In this document: positions 8,037-14,359 of the stretch, piece by piece | Numbering within the stretch: position 1 is the stretch's first letter | How the letters are laid out: each line of letters starts with the position of its first letter | Origin: DAOUBF01 sp034432795 | GTDB taxonomy: Bacteria > Chloroflexota > Anaerolineae > DSLN01 | Assembly (NCBI GenBank): GCA_034432795.1 | Contig: DAOUBF010000059.1 | Coordinates: 1-17,667 of the forward strand | DNA length: 17,667 nt | Reading direction: 5' to 3' | Program-made: the position numbers and the translations under genes | The notes under the pieces: model-generated | Database searches by the model: none | The model's input: only the letters and a program-made list of their open reading frames with translations | What the model was told of the DNA's origin: nothing

Positions 8037-8076
8037 GGGGCGCGATAGAGGTGGGGCTATCGCGCCCCTTTGTTTT
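8037..8076 (+). terminator. Rho-independent terminator of the surface-protein gene
   Basis: A perfect 12-bp stem, GGGGCGCGATAG (8037-8048) with its complement (8057-8068), an 8-base loop, then TTTGTTTT. It lies 55 bases after the stop codon, on the same strand. Confidence 0.9.
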
Positions 8077-8105
8077 CACGGGCAAAGCGGGGAGGGAACT
8101 TCCTC

Positions 8106-8157
8106 CCTCCCCCCCTCTGTGGGGGAGGGTTGGGGTGGGGGGGCAACGTCACCCCCT
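8106..8157. repeat. G/C-run repeat, copy A, with G-quadruplex motif
   Basis: C-rich flanks surround four G-runs on the plus strand (8121-8143: runs of 5, 3, 4 and 7 separated by 1-2 bases). The same 50-base unit recurs at 17216-17265. It ends five bases before the stop codon of the MFS gene, in the gap between two converging genes. Confidence 0.7.
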
Positions 8158-8161
8158 CCCT

Positions 8162-9367
8162 CTATACCCAGAGGGCCAGGAGCAGCGTCGCCAATGCGCT
8201 CCAGCCCGCCCCAAAGGCGAAGGGCGCCCACGGCCCCACCGTGTCCCACAGGAGGCCAGCGATCAGGCTGGCCGGGAACAACGCCAGGCCGGTCGCGGTG
8301 TAGTACAGGCCGAAGGCCGTGCCGCGCAGGTCGGGGGGTGTGAGATCGGCGGTGAGCGCCCGGCTGACCCCCTCGGTCAGGGCATAGTACAGGCCATAGC
8401 AGGCGAATAGCAGCCAGACCTGCCAGGGCGCGCTGACCAGGGCAAAGCCGAGATAGACCAGGACATACAGGCTGAACCCGGCGATAAGCACGCGCTTGCG
8501 GGGCAGGCGGTCCGAGAGCCAGCCCGCTGGCCCGGCGCCCAGCGCATAGATACTGTTGAAGACCAGCCACAGGAGCGGCACCAGGGTCAAGGGGAGGCCG
8601 GTGGCGCGAGCGCGCAGCAGGAGGAAGGCATCGCTGGAGTTGGCCAGTGCGAACAGGACCAGGACGATCAGGAAGCGCTTGAAGCGGCGATCAAAGGGGG
8701 CCAGCGTGAGCCGGGACAGACCTCGCAGGTTTCCGAAACCTGCGAGGTCTTCACTCGCACGCGGCGCCGGGCGCTCACGCACAAAGATGATCGCCACAGC
8801 CGCCGAGAGCAGGCCAGGGAGGATGGCCCAGGCGAACACAGCCCGCAGGTTCCCTTGATAGGTCTGAAGCAAGAGCGCAGCCAGGATCGGGCCGATGACT
8901 GCGCCCAGCGTGTCCATGGCCCGATGGAAGCCAAAGGCCTGGCCGCGCTGGCCTGCGGGCACATCCAGGGCCATCAGGGCGTCGCGGGGCGCGCCGCGCA
9001 GCCCCTTACCCAGGCGGTCCAGTATGCGCACGGCGAGCACCTGCGGCCAGGCGGTGGCGATGGCGAAGAAGGGCTTTGCCAGCCCGGAGAGCAGATACCC
9101 GCCACTGGCCCAGAGCTTGCGCCGCCCGGAGCGGTCCGAGAGCCAGCCGGAGACGACTTTGGTCAGCGTACTCAGGCTTTCGGCCAGGCCCTCAATCAGG
9201 CCGACGACAGCCGCCGGCGCCAGGAGCACACCGGTGAGGAAGGTAGGCAGGAGCGGGTAAATCATCTCGCTGGCCGTGTCCTGAAGCAGGCTGACGAAGC
9301 TGAAGGCCAGGACATTGCCGCGCAGGAAGCTGCGCTGTTCGGTTTTGGGCAGGGCTTCTGAGGTCAT
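8162..9367 (-). CDS. MFS transporter
   Basis: 401-residue major facilitator superfamily protein with about 12 hydrophobic segments. The loop 2-3 motif reads GWLSDRSGRRKL and its second-half echo GWLSDRLPRKRVL. The arrangement suits an exporter of small molecules, but the substrate cannot be named. It starts 19 bases after the comF-type gene ends, so it is probably the second gene of that unit; no clear Shine-Dalgarno precedes the ATG at 9367. Two oddities: residues 207-217 (DLAGFGNLRGL) in the central loop between helices 6 and 7 are encoded by a perfect palindrome, and the stop codon sits at the border of a G/C-run repeat, so the last residues may be altered from the ancestral end. Confidence 0.9.
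   Translation of the reverse strand: MTSEALPKTEQRSFLRGNVLAFSFVSLLQDTASEMIYPLLPTFLTGVLLAPAAVVGLIEGLAESLSTLTKVVSGWLSDRSGRRKLWASGGYLLSGLAKPFFAIATAWPQVLAVRILDRLGKGLRGAPRDALMALDVPAGQRGQAFGFHRAMDTLGAVIGPILAALLLQTYQGNLRAVFAWAILPGLLSAAVAIIFVRERPAPRASEDLAGFGNLRGLSRLTLAPFDRRFKRFLIVLVLFALANSSDAFLLLRARATGLPLTLVPLLWLVFNSIYALGAGPAGWLSDRLPRKRVLIAGFSLYVLVYLGFALVSAPWQVWLLFACYGLYYALTEGVSRALTADLTPPDLRGTAFGLYYTATGLALFPASLIAGLLWDTVGPWAPFAFGAGWSALATLLLALWV
8718..8750. repeat. 33-bp perfect palindrome inside the MFS coding sequence
   Basis: Arms AGACCTCGCAGGTTT (8718-8732) and exact complement (8736-8750), 3-base loop. The length is exactly 11 codons, so the reading frame is kept. The core GCAGGTT/AACCTGC is shared with the hairpin at 17276-17309. 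Confidence 0.9.
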
Positions 9368-9386
9368 GGGCGTCGTCAGCAGGCGT

Positions 9387-10136
9387 CTATCCAGCCGGGC
9401 TGAAGTCAGCCCGGGCGAGCGTCAGGGCATAGACGGCCTGGCTGCCCGCGCTGCGAAGAGCGTGGGCGCAGGCTTCCAGCGTGGCCCCTGTGGTGCACAC
9501 GTCGTCAATGAGCAGCGGACGCCGACCGACGAAGGCATCTCCCTGAGCGCGGAAGGCGCCGCGCACGTTATCCCGGCGCTCCTGGGCGTTTAGGCCCACC
9601 TGGGGCGTCGTTTCGCGGATACGCGCCAACCCCTGCGGCGCCAGCGGCAGGCCCGTCCGGGCGGCGAACGCCTGGGCCAGCAGCCCGGCCTGGTTAAAGC
9701 CGCGCTCGCGCTGGCGGTTCGGATGCAAAGGGACGGGGACGATGAGATCGGCGGGCAAGGGGTGGCGCTCCCAGAAGGCCACCATTAGCCCGGCCAGCGG
9801 CCCGGCCAAGTCGGCCCGGCCCGTGTACTTGAATGCATGGGTAGCCTGGCGCAAAGGGCCAACGAAAAGAGCCGCGGAGCGGATAGCGTCCAACAGGGGC
9901 GGCGCCGTCTGGCACCAGGGGCAGGCTATCTCCGCGGGCGTCGGTCGTCCGCACCGCGAACAGAAGGGGTCGGTGTCAAGCCAGGCCACCTGGGCTGTGC
10001 AGCGGGGACAGAAGCGTGTCCCCGCCCGGCCACAGCCGCCGCAGGTGGGCGGATAGACCAGGTCCAGCAGTGCCTCACCCACGCGGCGCACCGCGCCGAT
10101 CCCCAAGGCGAGAGGGTTGCGTCCAGGCGTGTGCAT
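9387..10136 (-). CDS. ComF-family phosphoribosyltransferase-like protein
   Basis: 249 residues from an ATG at 10136. The N-terminal third is a zinc-binding region with eight cysteines (32, 35, 43, 46, 59, 62, 72, 75) in CxxC pairs. The C-terminal part is a type I phosphoribosyltransferase fold ending in LLIDDVCTTGAT (about 208-219), the PRPP-binding loop, with VPVPLHPNRQRERGFNQ before it, which is characteristic of ComF/GntX. ComF acts in the cytoplasm in natural transformation, where known; in many non-competent bacteria its role is unclear. A longer frame starts at 10256, but the promoter at 10170-10198 lies inside that extension, which has no family similarity, so 10136 is chosen. It leads the unit with the MFS gene. 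No other competence genes are in view. Confidence 0.9.
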   Translation of the reverse strand: MHTPGRNPLALGIGAVRRVGEALLDLVYPPTCGGCGRAGTRFCPRCTAQVAWLDTDPFCSRCGRPTPAEIACPWCQTAPPLLDAIRSAALFVGPLRQATHAFKYTGRADLAGPLAGLMVAFWERHPLPADLIVPVPLHPNRQRERGFNQAGLLAQAFAARTGLPLAPQGLARIRETTPQVGLNAQERRDNVRGAFRAQGDAFVGRRPLLIDDVCTTGATLEACAHALRSAGSQAVYALTLARADFSPAG

Positions 10137-10169
10137 GGGCTTCCAGCCGGATTGAAGGCTGATAGCACC

Positions 10170-10198
10170 ATTATGGCGGATCGGCCAGGAAAAAGCAA
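10170..10198 (-). promoter_or_regulatory. Promoter of comF-type gene and MFS gene
   Basis: On the minus strand TTGCTT (10198-10193) and CATAAT (10175-10170) are 17 bases apart. The predicted start near 10163 gives a short leader of about 27 bases to the ATG at 10136. Confidence 0.55.
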
Positions 10199-10289
10199 AT
10201 ACCCCAACCCTCACGGGTGTATTCCATATTCGGGGCGGATGTGGTGCGCTGACCACGACGAGAACAACGAGAACAGGAGAGAGCAGAGC

Positions 10290-10466
10290 ATGGACGTGGC
10301 ACAGCGGCCGGCGGGCGAGGAGATGACACTGAGTAGGCGGGGTTTCCCTCCCGGTGTAGGGCAGGTTTCTATACCTGCCGCTCTTCGGCCCTGTTGCGAC
10401 GGCTATGGAAAGCCTTTCGGCGGCTATGGAAAGCCGCCCTACAGGCTGCCTGGCTCCCCGGCGTAG
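10290..10466 (+). other. Short frame with Tat-like start, possibly a repeat-disrupted gene remnant
   Basis: An ATG at 10290 follows the purine-rich GGAGAGAGCAGAGC. The first 19 codons include MTLSRRGF, which resembles the twin-arginine (S-R-R-x-F) export motif. Right after this the frame runs into the BIME-like repeat and ends within it (58 codons). It may be the 5' scrap of a Tat-exported protein interrupted by repeat insertion, or chance. Confidence 0.2.
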
Positions 10467-10543
10467 GGCAGGTTTCTATACCTGCCGCTCTTCGGGCTTC
10501 GGCTGCCGCGCTGCGGCGGCTATGGAAAGCCGCCCTACAGGCT
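10351..10543. repeat. Tandem pair of BIME-like units (two inverted REP-like hairpins each)
   Basis: Unit 1 spans 10351-10446, unit 2 spans 10458-10543. Each begins GTAG plus a hairpin with arms GGCAGGT/ACCTGCC and loop TTCTAT (10356-10379; 10463-10486). Each ends with the inverted form, which on the minus strand is GTAG plus arms GGCGGCT/AGCCGCC with loop TTCCAT (10442-10419; 10538-10515). Unit 1 has an extra partial hairpin at about 10399-10415. The two hairpin types differ at two stem positions, both with the partner base changed to match. Confidence 0.85.
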
Positions 10544-10710
10544 ATTCTATCCTGCCTTGCCCATCCCGCCATTTATGAGAGGATCTCAACCGACGCGCAA
10601 CGCCCCATGTCGGGGGTCGCCCGGCCACCAGCCTGTCAGGCGCGGTTCCCCTCACGGGACGCCTGCTGGCAGTCAACCGCAGGGCGGCCCCCAATGTGAA
10701 ATGCACCCAC

Positions 10711-10808
10711 CCTTACCCTCGGCCCCTCGCATACACTGCAGGCGAGGGGTGAGACCCTGCTCCCCATTGTTTAATGAAAGGGGGAGAGTTGGAGAGGGCC
10801 AGGGTAGG
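10711..10808. repeat. Imperfect 98-bp inverted repeat element
   Basis: The ends 10711-10730 and 10791-10808 are near-complementary (ACCCT, GGCCC and TC blocks with small gaps). Inside, CCCCTCGC (10723-10730) pairs with GCGAGGGG (10742-10749). It carries no coding capacity and looks like a small non-autonomous repeat. Confidence 0.5.
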
Positions 10809-10840
10809 GAGTGGGCCCCCCTGGCTACACCCAGGGCGGC

Positions 10841-11788
10841 CTATCCGCCGCCGAAAATGCCCAGCACGCCGGAGTTCTTCACCGTGAGCGCTGCCGGCCC
10901 CAGGAGAACGATGAACAGGGAGGGGAAGATAAGCAAGACCATCGGGAAGAGGATCTTCACCGGCGCCTTCTGGGCGTTCTCTTCGGCTCGCTGGCGGCGG
11001 CGGACGCGCATCTGGTCGGATTGGATGCGCAGCACCTTGGCGATGCTCACGCCCAACTGCTCCGCCTGAATGATCGCGGCCACAAAGGTGGTCACATCGG
11101 GGACCTCCATGCGGTTGGCCATATCGCGCAGGGCCTCGCGCCGCAGCCGTCCCAGCCGGATCTCCTGGAGCACCCGGCCAAAGGCCAGGGACAGTTCGTT
11201 ATCCCACTTCTCGTTCACCTTTGCCATAGCCGCGTCAAACCCCAGCCCGGCTTCCACGCACACGGTGAGCAGGTCCAGCGCATCGGGCAGCGCCTTGACG
11301 ATCTCGTCCTGCCGCCGGCGGATCTTGCTGTTCAGCCACAGGACGGGCATGTAGAAGCCCGTGAGAGCCATCAGGGCAGTTAACCCGACCAGGCGGACGA
11401 CCGGCTGCTTGGTCAGGCTGAAGAGCGCGAAGGAGAGACCACCCATGAGCACGGCGGCCACCACGCGGATGCCCCAGAATTCGGTCGGTGTCCAGTTATT
11501 GGGGTTGCCCGCCAGGTCCAGCTTGTGCTGCGTGGATTCAATTGTCTGGCTGGGGGTAAAGCGGGCGACCATACTGGAGAAGCTGCGGATCATGGGTCGG
11601 ATGACACGGTCGGTGAAGGGCAGCGATAGCTCAATCTCCTCCAGCGAGACCACCTGGTTGCGCGCCGCGTACTCGTTCAGGCGTTCCTGCAAGGGGTCGT
11701 CGTCTTCTCCCTTCGCCAGGGCATAGACGACCATACCGACCCCGGCAAGCACAATGGCACCTAAAATGAGGACGGGGATGATCGGCAT
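10841..11788 (-). CDS. tadC: Tad pilus inner-membrane platform protein TadC
   Basis: 315 residues. Membrane segments: one at the N-terminus (IIPVLILGAIVLAGVGMVVYA), a pair around 110-155, and one near the C-terminus (ILFPMVLLIFPSLFIVLLGP). Between them is a type II secretion F domain with the hallmark ALPDALDLLTVCVEAGLGFD. With TadB it forms the platform on which the CpaF ATPase acts to assemble Flp pili. The ATG at 11788 is chosen over a GTG at 11794 because AGGAGG lies just upstream and would overlap the GTG. It is the last gene of the operon, nine bases after tadB. Confidence 0.93.
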   Translation of the reverse strand: MPIIPVLILGAIVLAGVGMVVYALAKGEDDDPLQERLNEYAARNQVVSLEEIELSLPFTDRVIRPMIRSFSSMVARFTPSQTIESTQHKLDLAGNPNNWTPTEFWGIRVVAAVLMGGLSFALFSLTKQPVVRLVGLTALMALTGFYMPVLWLNSKIRRRQDEIVKALPDALDLLTVCVEAGLGFDAAMAKVNEKWDNELSLAFGRVLQEIRLGRLRREALRDMANRMEVPDVTTFVAAIIQAEQLGVSIAKVLRIQSDQMRVRRRQRAEENAQKAPVKILFPMVLLIFPSLFIVLLGPAALTVKNSGVLGIFGGG

Positions 11789-11794
11789 AGCCAC

Positions 11795-11800
11795 CTCCTA
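11795..11800 (-). promoter_or_regulatory. Ribosome-binding site of tadC overlapping the tadB stop
   Basis: On the minus strand TAGGAGG contains both the TAG stop of tadB and the AGGAGG for tadC, six bases before its ATG. This suggests translational coupling of the two platform proteins and settles the tadC start. Confidence 0.8.
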
Positions 11801-12784
11801 CACCTCAATATCCACGATCTTGCGAATCGCCAGGAAGCCTGCGGCCATCATGGCCAATCCCACTCCTACCATGATCCAGCCACACGTCTCCTGGAAGAGT
11901 TGCATAATGTAAGGGCGGTTGATCACGAACAGGAGCAGCGTCAGCACGATGGGCAACAGGGTGATGATATAGCCGGAGTAACGCCCCATGGCCGTCATGA
12001 CGCGGATCTCGCCCTTGATGCGCACCCGTTCGCGGATGGTGTGGCTGATCACCTCCAGGATCTCCGCCAGGTTGCCGCCCACTTCACGCTGGACGTTGAC
12101 GGCGGTCACCACCAGGTCCAGGTCGTCCGAGTCCACCCGGCGCAGCAGGTTCTGCAAGGCCGTCTCCAGCGGCAGGCCCAGGCGCACCTCCTGCACCACG
12201 CGGTTGAACTCCACCGAGGCGGGCGGGGGCAGCTCCCTGGCGATGGCCTCCATCGCCTGGAGCACGCTGTAGCCGGAGCGCAGGGCGTTCACCCACAGGT
12301 TGAGTATATCGCTGAGTTGGTTGTTGAACGCATTCAGGCGGCGGCGGTGGCGGATGCCCAGATACCAGCGCGGCACGAAATAGCCGATGACGCCGCTGAG
12401 CAGGACGAGCACAATCTGATTGAACAGCAGCCAGCCCAGGGCCATGAAGGCGATCACGCTGATCACCGTCAGCGCCAGGAACTCGCCCACCGTCAGCTTG
12501 AGGTCGGCCCGTGCCAGGGCGATGGCGATGCGGTTGGACGAGGGCCGCCCGGCCAGCATCTTGTTCAGCCGGTCGGCGAGAGGGGTCATGCGCGGTTTCC
12601 CCTTGTCCTTTTCGCGCCCGGCCTTCTCGGCCTGGGCCACGGCCACTGCGCTCCCAACGCTAATGAAGCGGCTCAGGCGAGCACTCACAGCCTCGTTACG
12701 CTGCAATGCCAGGCTGGCCACTCCTGCGGCCAGGAGCGCCAGCGCCAGCGCACCCAGGATGAACAGGAAAGTTATCGGGCTCAT
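11798..12784 (-). CDS. tadB: Tad pilus inner-membrane platform protein TadB
   Basis: 328 residues with an N-terminal membrane helix (ITFLFILGALALALLAAGVASL), a central pair around 105-145, a type II secretion F domain (LSDILNLWVNALRSGYSVLQA, then AVNVQREVGGNLAEIL), and two C-terminal helices. This is the TadB pattern; it pairs with TadC as the pilus assembly platform. Its upstream gap of 70 bases to cpaF consists almost wholly of heptamer repeats, and the best Shine-Dalgarno (AAGG, seven bases before the ATG) comes from the last repeat unit. Confidence 0.93.
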   Translation of the reverse strand: MSPITFLFILGALALALLAAGVASLALQRNEAVSARLSRFISVGSAVAVAQAEKAGREKDKGKPRMTPLADRLNKMLAGRPSSNRIAIALARADLKLTVGEFLALTVISVIAFMALGWLLFNQIVLVLLSGVIGYFVPRWYLGIRHRRRLNAFNNQLSDILNLWVNALRSGYSVLQAMEAIARELPPPASVEFNRVVQEVRLGLPLETALQNLLRRVDSDDLDLVVTAVNVQREVGGNLAEILEVISHTIRERVRIKGEIRVMTAMGRYSGYIITLLPIVLTLLLFVINRPYIMQLFQETCGWIMVGVGLAMMAAGFLAIRKIVDIEV

Positions 12785-12785
12785 C

Positions 12786-12848
12786 GTCTAGCCTTCAGCT
12801 CTCAGCCTTCAGCCGTCAGCGTTTGTCTGACCGCTGACCACTGGCCAC
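12786..12848. repeat. Heptamer repeat array, inverted, between cpaF and tadB
   Basis: On the plus strand five heptamers of the form NNTCAGC (one TAGC) run in exact register from 12786 to 12820. After a 7-base spacer, three heptamers of consensus TGRCCRC follow (12828-12848). The two arrays are inverted: CAGCCGTCAG (12810-12819) pairs with CTGACCGCTG (12827-12836) in 9 of 10 positions. The array fills the gap and supplies the tadB ribosome-binding AAGG. Confidence 0.75.
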
Positions 12849-12854
12849 TGTGAT

Positions 12855-14294
12855 TTAGTATCGGATACGTTCGCCGATACCGAACACGCTGGGCGGCAGG
12901 TAGATACCTGCTGCCTCAATCTTCTCAATGAACTTCGGGCGGATGCCGGTGGGTCGCAGGCGCCCAATGATCTTGCCGTTTTCAATGCCGGTTTGCTCAA
13001 ACACGAAGATGTCCGACATGGTGATCACGTCGCCTTCCATGCCTTGAACCTCACAGATCTGGACCACCTTGCGGCTGCCATCGCGCAGGCGCTCCTGATG
13101 CACGATCAGGTTGAGCGCCGAGGCGATCTGCTCGCGGATGGCGCGGTGGGGCAGGTCCATCCCCGCCATCAGCACCATGGTCTCCAGGCGGGCCAGTGTG
13201 TCGCGGGGGCTGTTGGAGTGCAACGTGGTCATGGAACCTTCGTGGCCGGTGTTCATGGCCTGCAACATGTCCAGCGCGGCCTCATCGCGCACCTCGCCCA
13301 CCACGATGCGGTCGGGGCGCATGCGCAGCGCGTTGATCACCAACTGGCGGATAGTCACCTCGCCCTTGCCTTCAATGTTGGGGGGGCGCGACTCCAGTGT
13401 GACCACGTGCTCCTGGCGCAGTTGCAACTCTGCCGCGTTTTCAATCGTGATAATGCGCTCGTCGTTGGGGATGAAACCGGACAGGATGTTCAGGAGCGTG
13501 GTTTTACCGGAGCCGGTACCGCCGGAGATGACGATGTTGAGTTTGGCGATGACGCAGGCTTTAAGGAACTCCACCGCTTCCGGCGTGATGGACCCCAGGT
13601 TGATCAGGTCCTCCACGGTGAGCGGGGTGCGGAAGAACTTGCGGATGGTCAGCACCGGCCCGATCAGCGAGATAGGCGGGATGACGGCGTTCACGCGGCT
13701 GCCATCGGGCAGGCGGGCGTCCACATATGGGCTGCTCTCGTCCACGCGCCGCCCCAACGGCGCCACGATACGGTCAATGATGCGCATGAGGTGCTCATCG
13801 TCCTCAAACTGCGCCTGGGTCTTGTAGATCTTGCCGCCGCGCTCAATATAGATGTTCTTGGGGCCATTCACCATGATTTCGGTGATGGTTTCATCGGCCA
13901 GGAACGGCTCTAAGGGGCCATAGCCCAGGATTTCGGCGACGATCTGGTCAAACAGGCGGGCGCGTTCGGCCCGGCTGAGGACGAAGTTCTCCTCGGCTAG
14001 GATCTGATCGAACATCTCCTGGATCTGGGCGCGCACCTCCGCCGTCTTGGTCACGTCCATGGTGGGGTCCAGTTCGGCAATGAGCTTGTTCTGGACGCGC
14101 GTCTTCAGGTCCAGGTGGGTATCGCGCGCCTGGGGAGCGGTCACCGGTCGGCGCACGCCGAGTTCTACACGTTTGACCTCGCCCGCGCCCTGCGCGGGGT
14201 CTGCCGTGTTGCCGCCCAACAGGCCGGTGCCCGGTGCGGCGGGCGGCTGGTTGCGTTGTTCCTGGCCTTGTTCAATCCGCTTTAAGAGAGACAT
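12855..14294 (-). CDS. cpaF: Tad pilus assembly ATPase CpaF/TadA
   Basis: 479-residue secretion ATPase of the CpaF/TadA class (type II/IV secretion E superfamily). The N-terminal 50 residues are a variable region; a three-helix CpaF N-domain follows. Walker A is ISGGTGSGKTT with K264; the Asp-box/Walker B region is IVVGEVRDEAALDML, followed by TGHEGSMTTLHSNS with the family histidine. It hydrolyses ATP at the cytoplasmic face to drive Flp pilus assembly through TadB/TadC. A strong AGGAGGGTGAT precedes the ATG at 14294. It lies between cpaE and tadB, as expected for a tad operon. Confidence 0.96.
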   Translation of the reverse strand: MSLLKRIEQGQEQRNQPPAAPGTGLLGGNTADPAQGAGEVKRVELGVRRPVTAPQARDTHLDLKTRVQNKLIAELDPTMDVTKTAEVRAQIQEMFDQILAEENFVLSRAERARLFDQIVAEILGYGPLEPFLADETITEIMVNGPKNIYIERGGKIYKTQAQFEDDEHLMRIIDRIVAPLGRRVDESSPYVDARLPDGSRVNAVIPPISLIGPVLTIRKFFRTPLTVEDLINLGSITPEAVEFLKACVIAKLNIVISGGTGSGKTTLLNILSGFIPNDERIITIENAAELQLRQEHVVTLESRPPNIEGKGEVTIRQLVINALRMRPDRIVVGEVRDEAALDMLQAMNTGHEGSMTTLHSNSPRDTLARLETMVLMAGMDLPHRAIREQIASALNLIVHQERLRDGSRKVVQICEVQGMEGDVITMSDIFVFEQTGIENGKIIGRLRPTGIRPKFIEKIEAAGIYLPPSVFGIGERIRY

Positions 14295-14307
14295 AGATCA
14301 CCCTCCT

Positions 14308-14359
14308 GGAGCGTAAAACGTAAAGCGTGCATCCATTTACGTTCTACGCTTTACGTTTT
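14308..14359. repeat. Heptamer repeat array, inverted, between cpaE and cpaF
   Basis: On the plus strand three heptamers of consensus RRARCGT (14308-14328), a 10-base spacer, then three of consensus ACGYTYT (14339-14359), which is the reverse complement. Fifteen bases (14314-14328 and 14346-14360) pair perfectly. The TAA stop codon of cpaE lies in the last unit. The architecture matches the array at 12786-12848 although the sequence is different. Confidence 0.8.

Larger units (their letters stand above)
10137..10840. other. Repeat-filled intergenic region
   Basis: This 704-base stretch between the tad operon end and the comF-type gene holds the comF promoter, a short plus-strand frame (10290-10466), two tandem BIME-like units (10351-10543), and a larger imperfect inverted repeat (10711-10808). 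A weak hairpin (CCCTGG/CCAGGG, 10819-10836) just after the tadC stop lacks a T-run. I see no gene between 10544 and 10840. Confidence 0.7.

Noticed and set aside
10137..10256. N-terminal extension of the ComF-family protein
   Set aside because: The extra 40 residues have no family similarity and contain the best promoter for the gene; the ATG at 10136 is preferred.
10351..10543. CRISPR array or riboswitch in the comF-tadC gap
   Set aside because: Only two units of about 90 bases with inverted hairpins, no short regular direct repeats with spacers, no cas genes, and no known riboswitch core.
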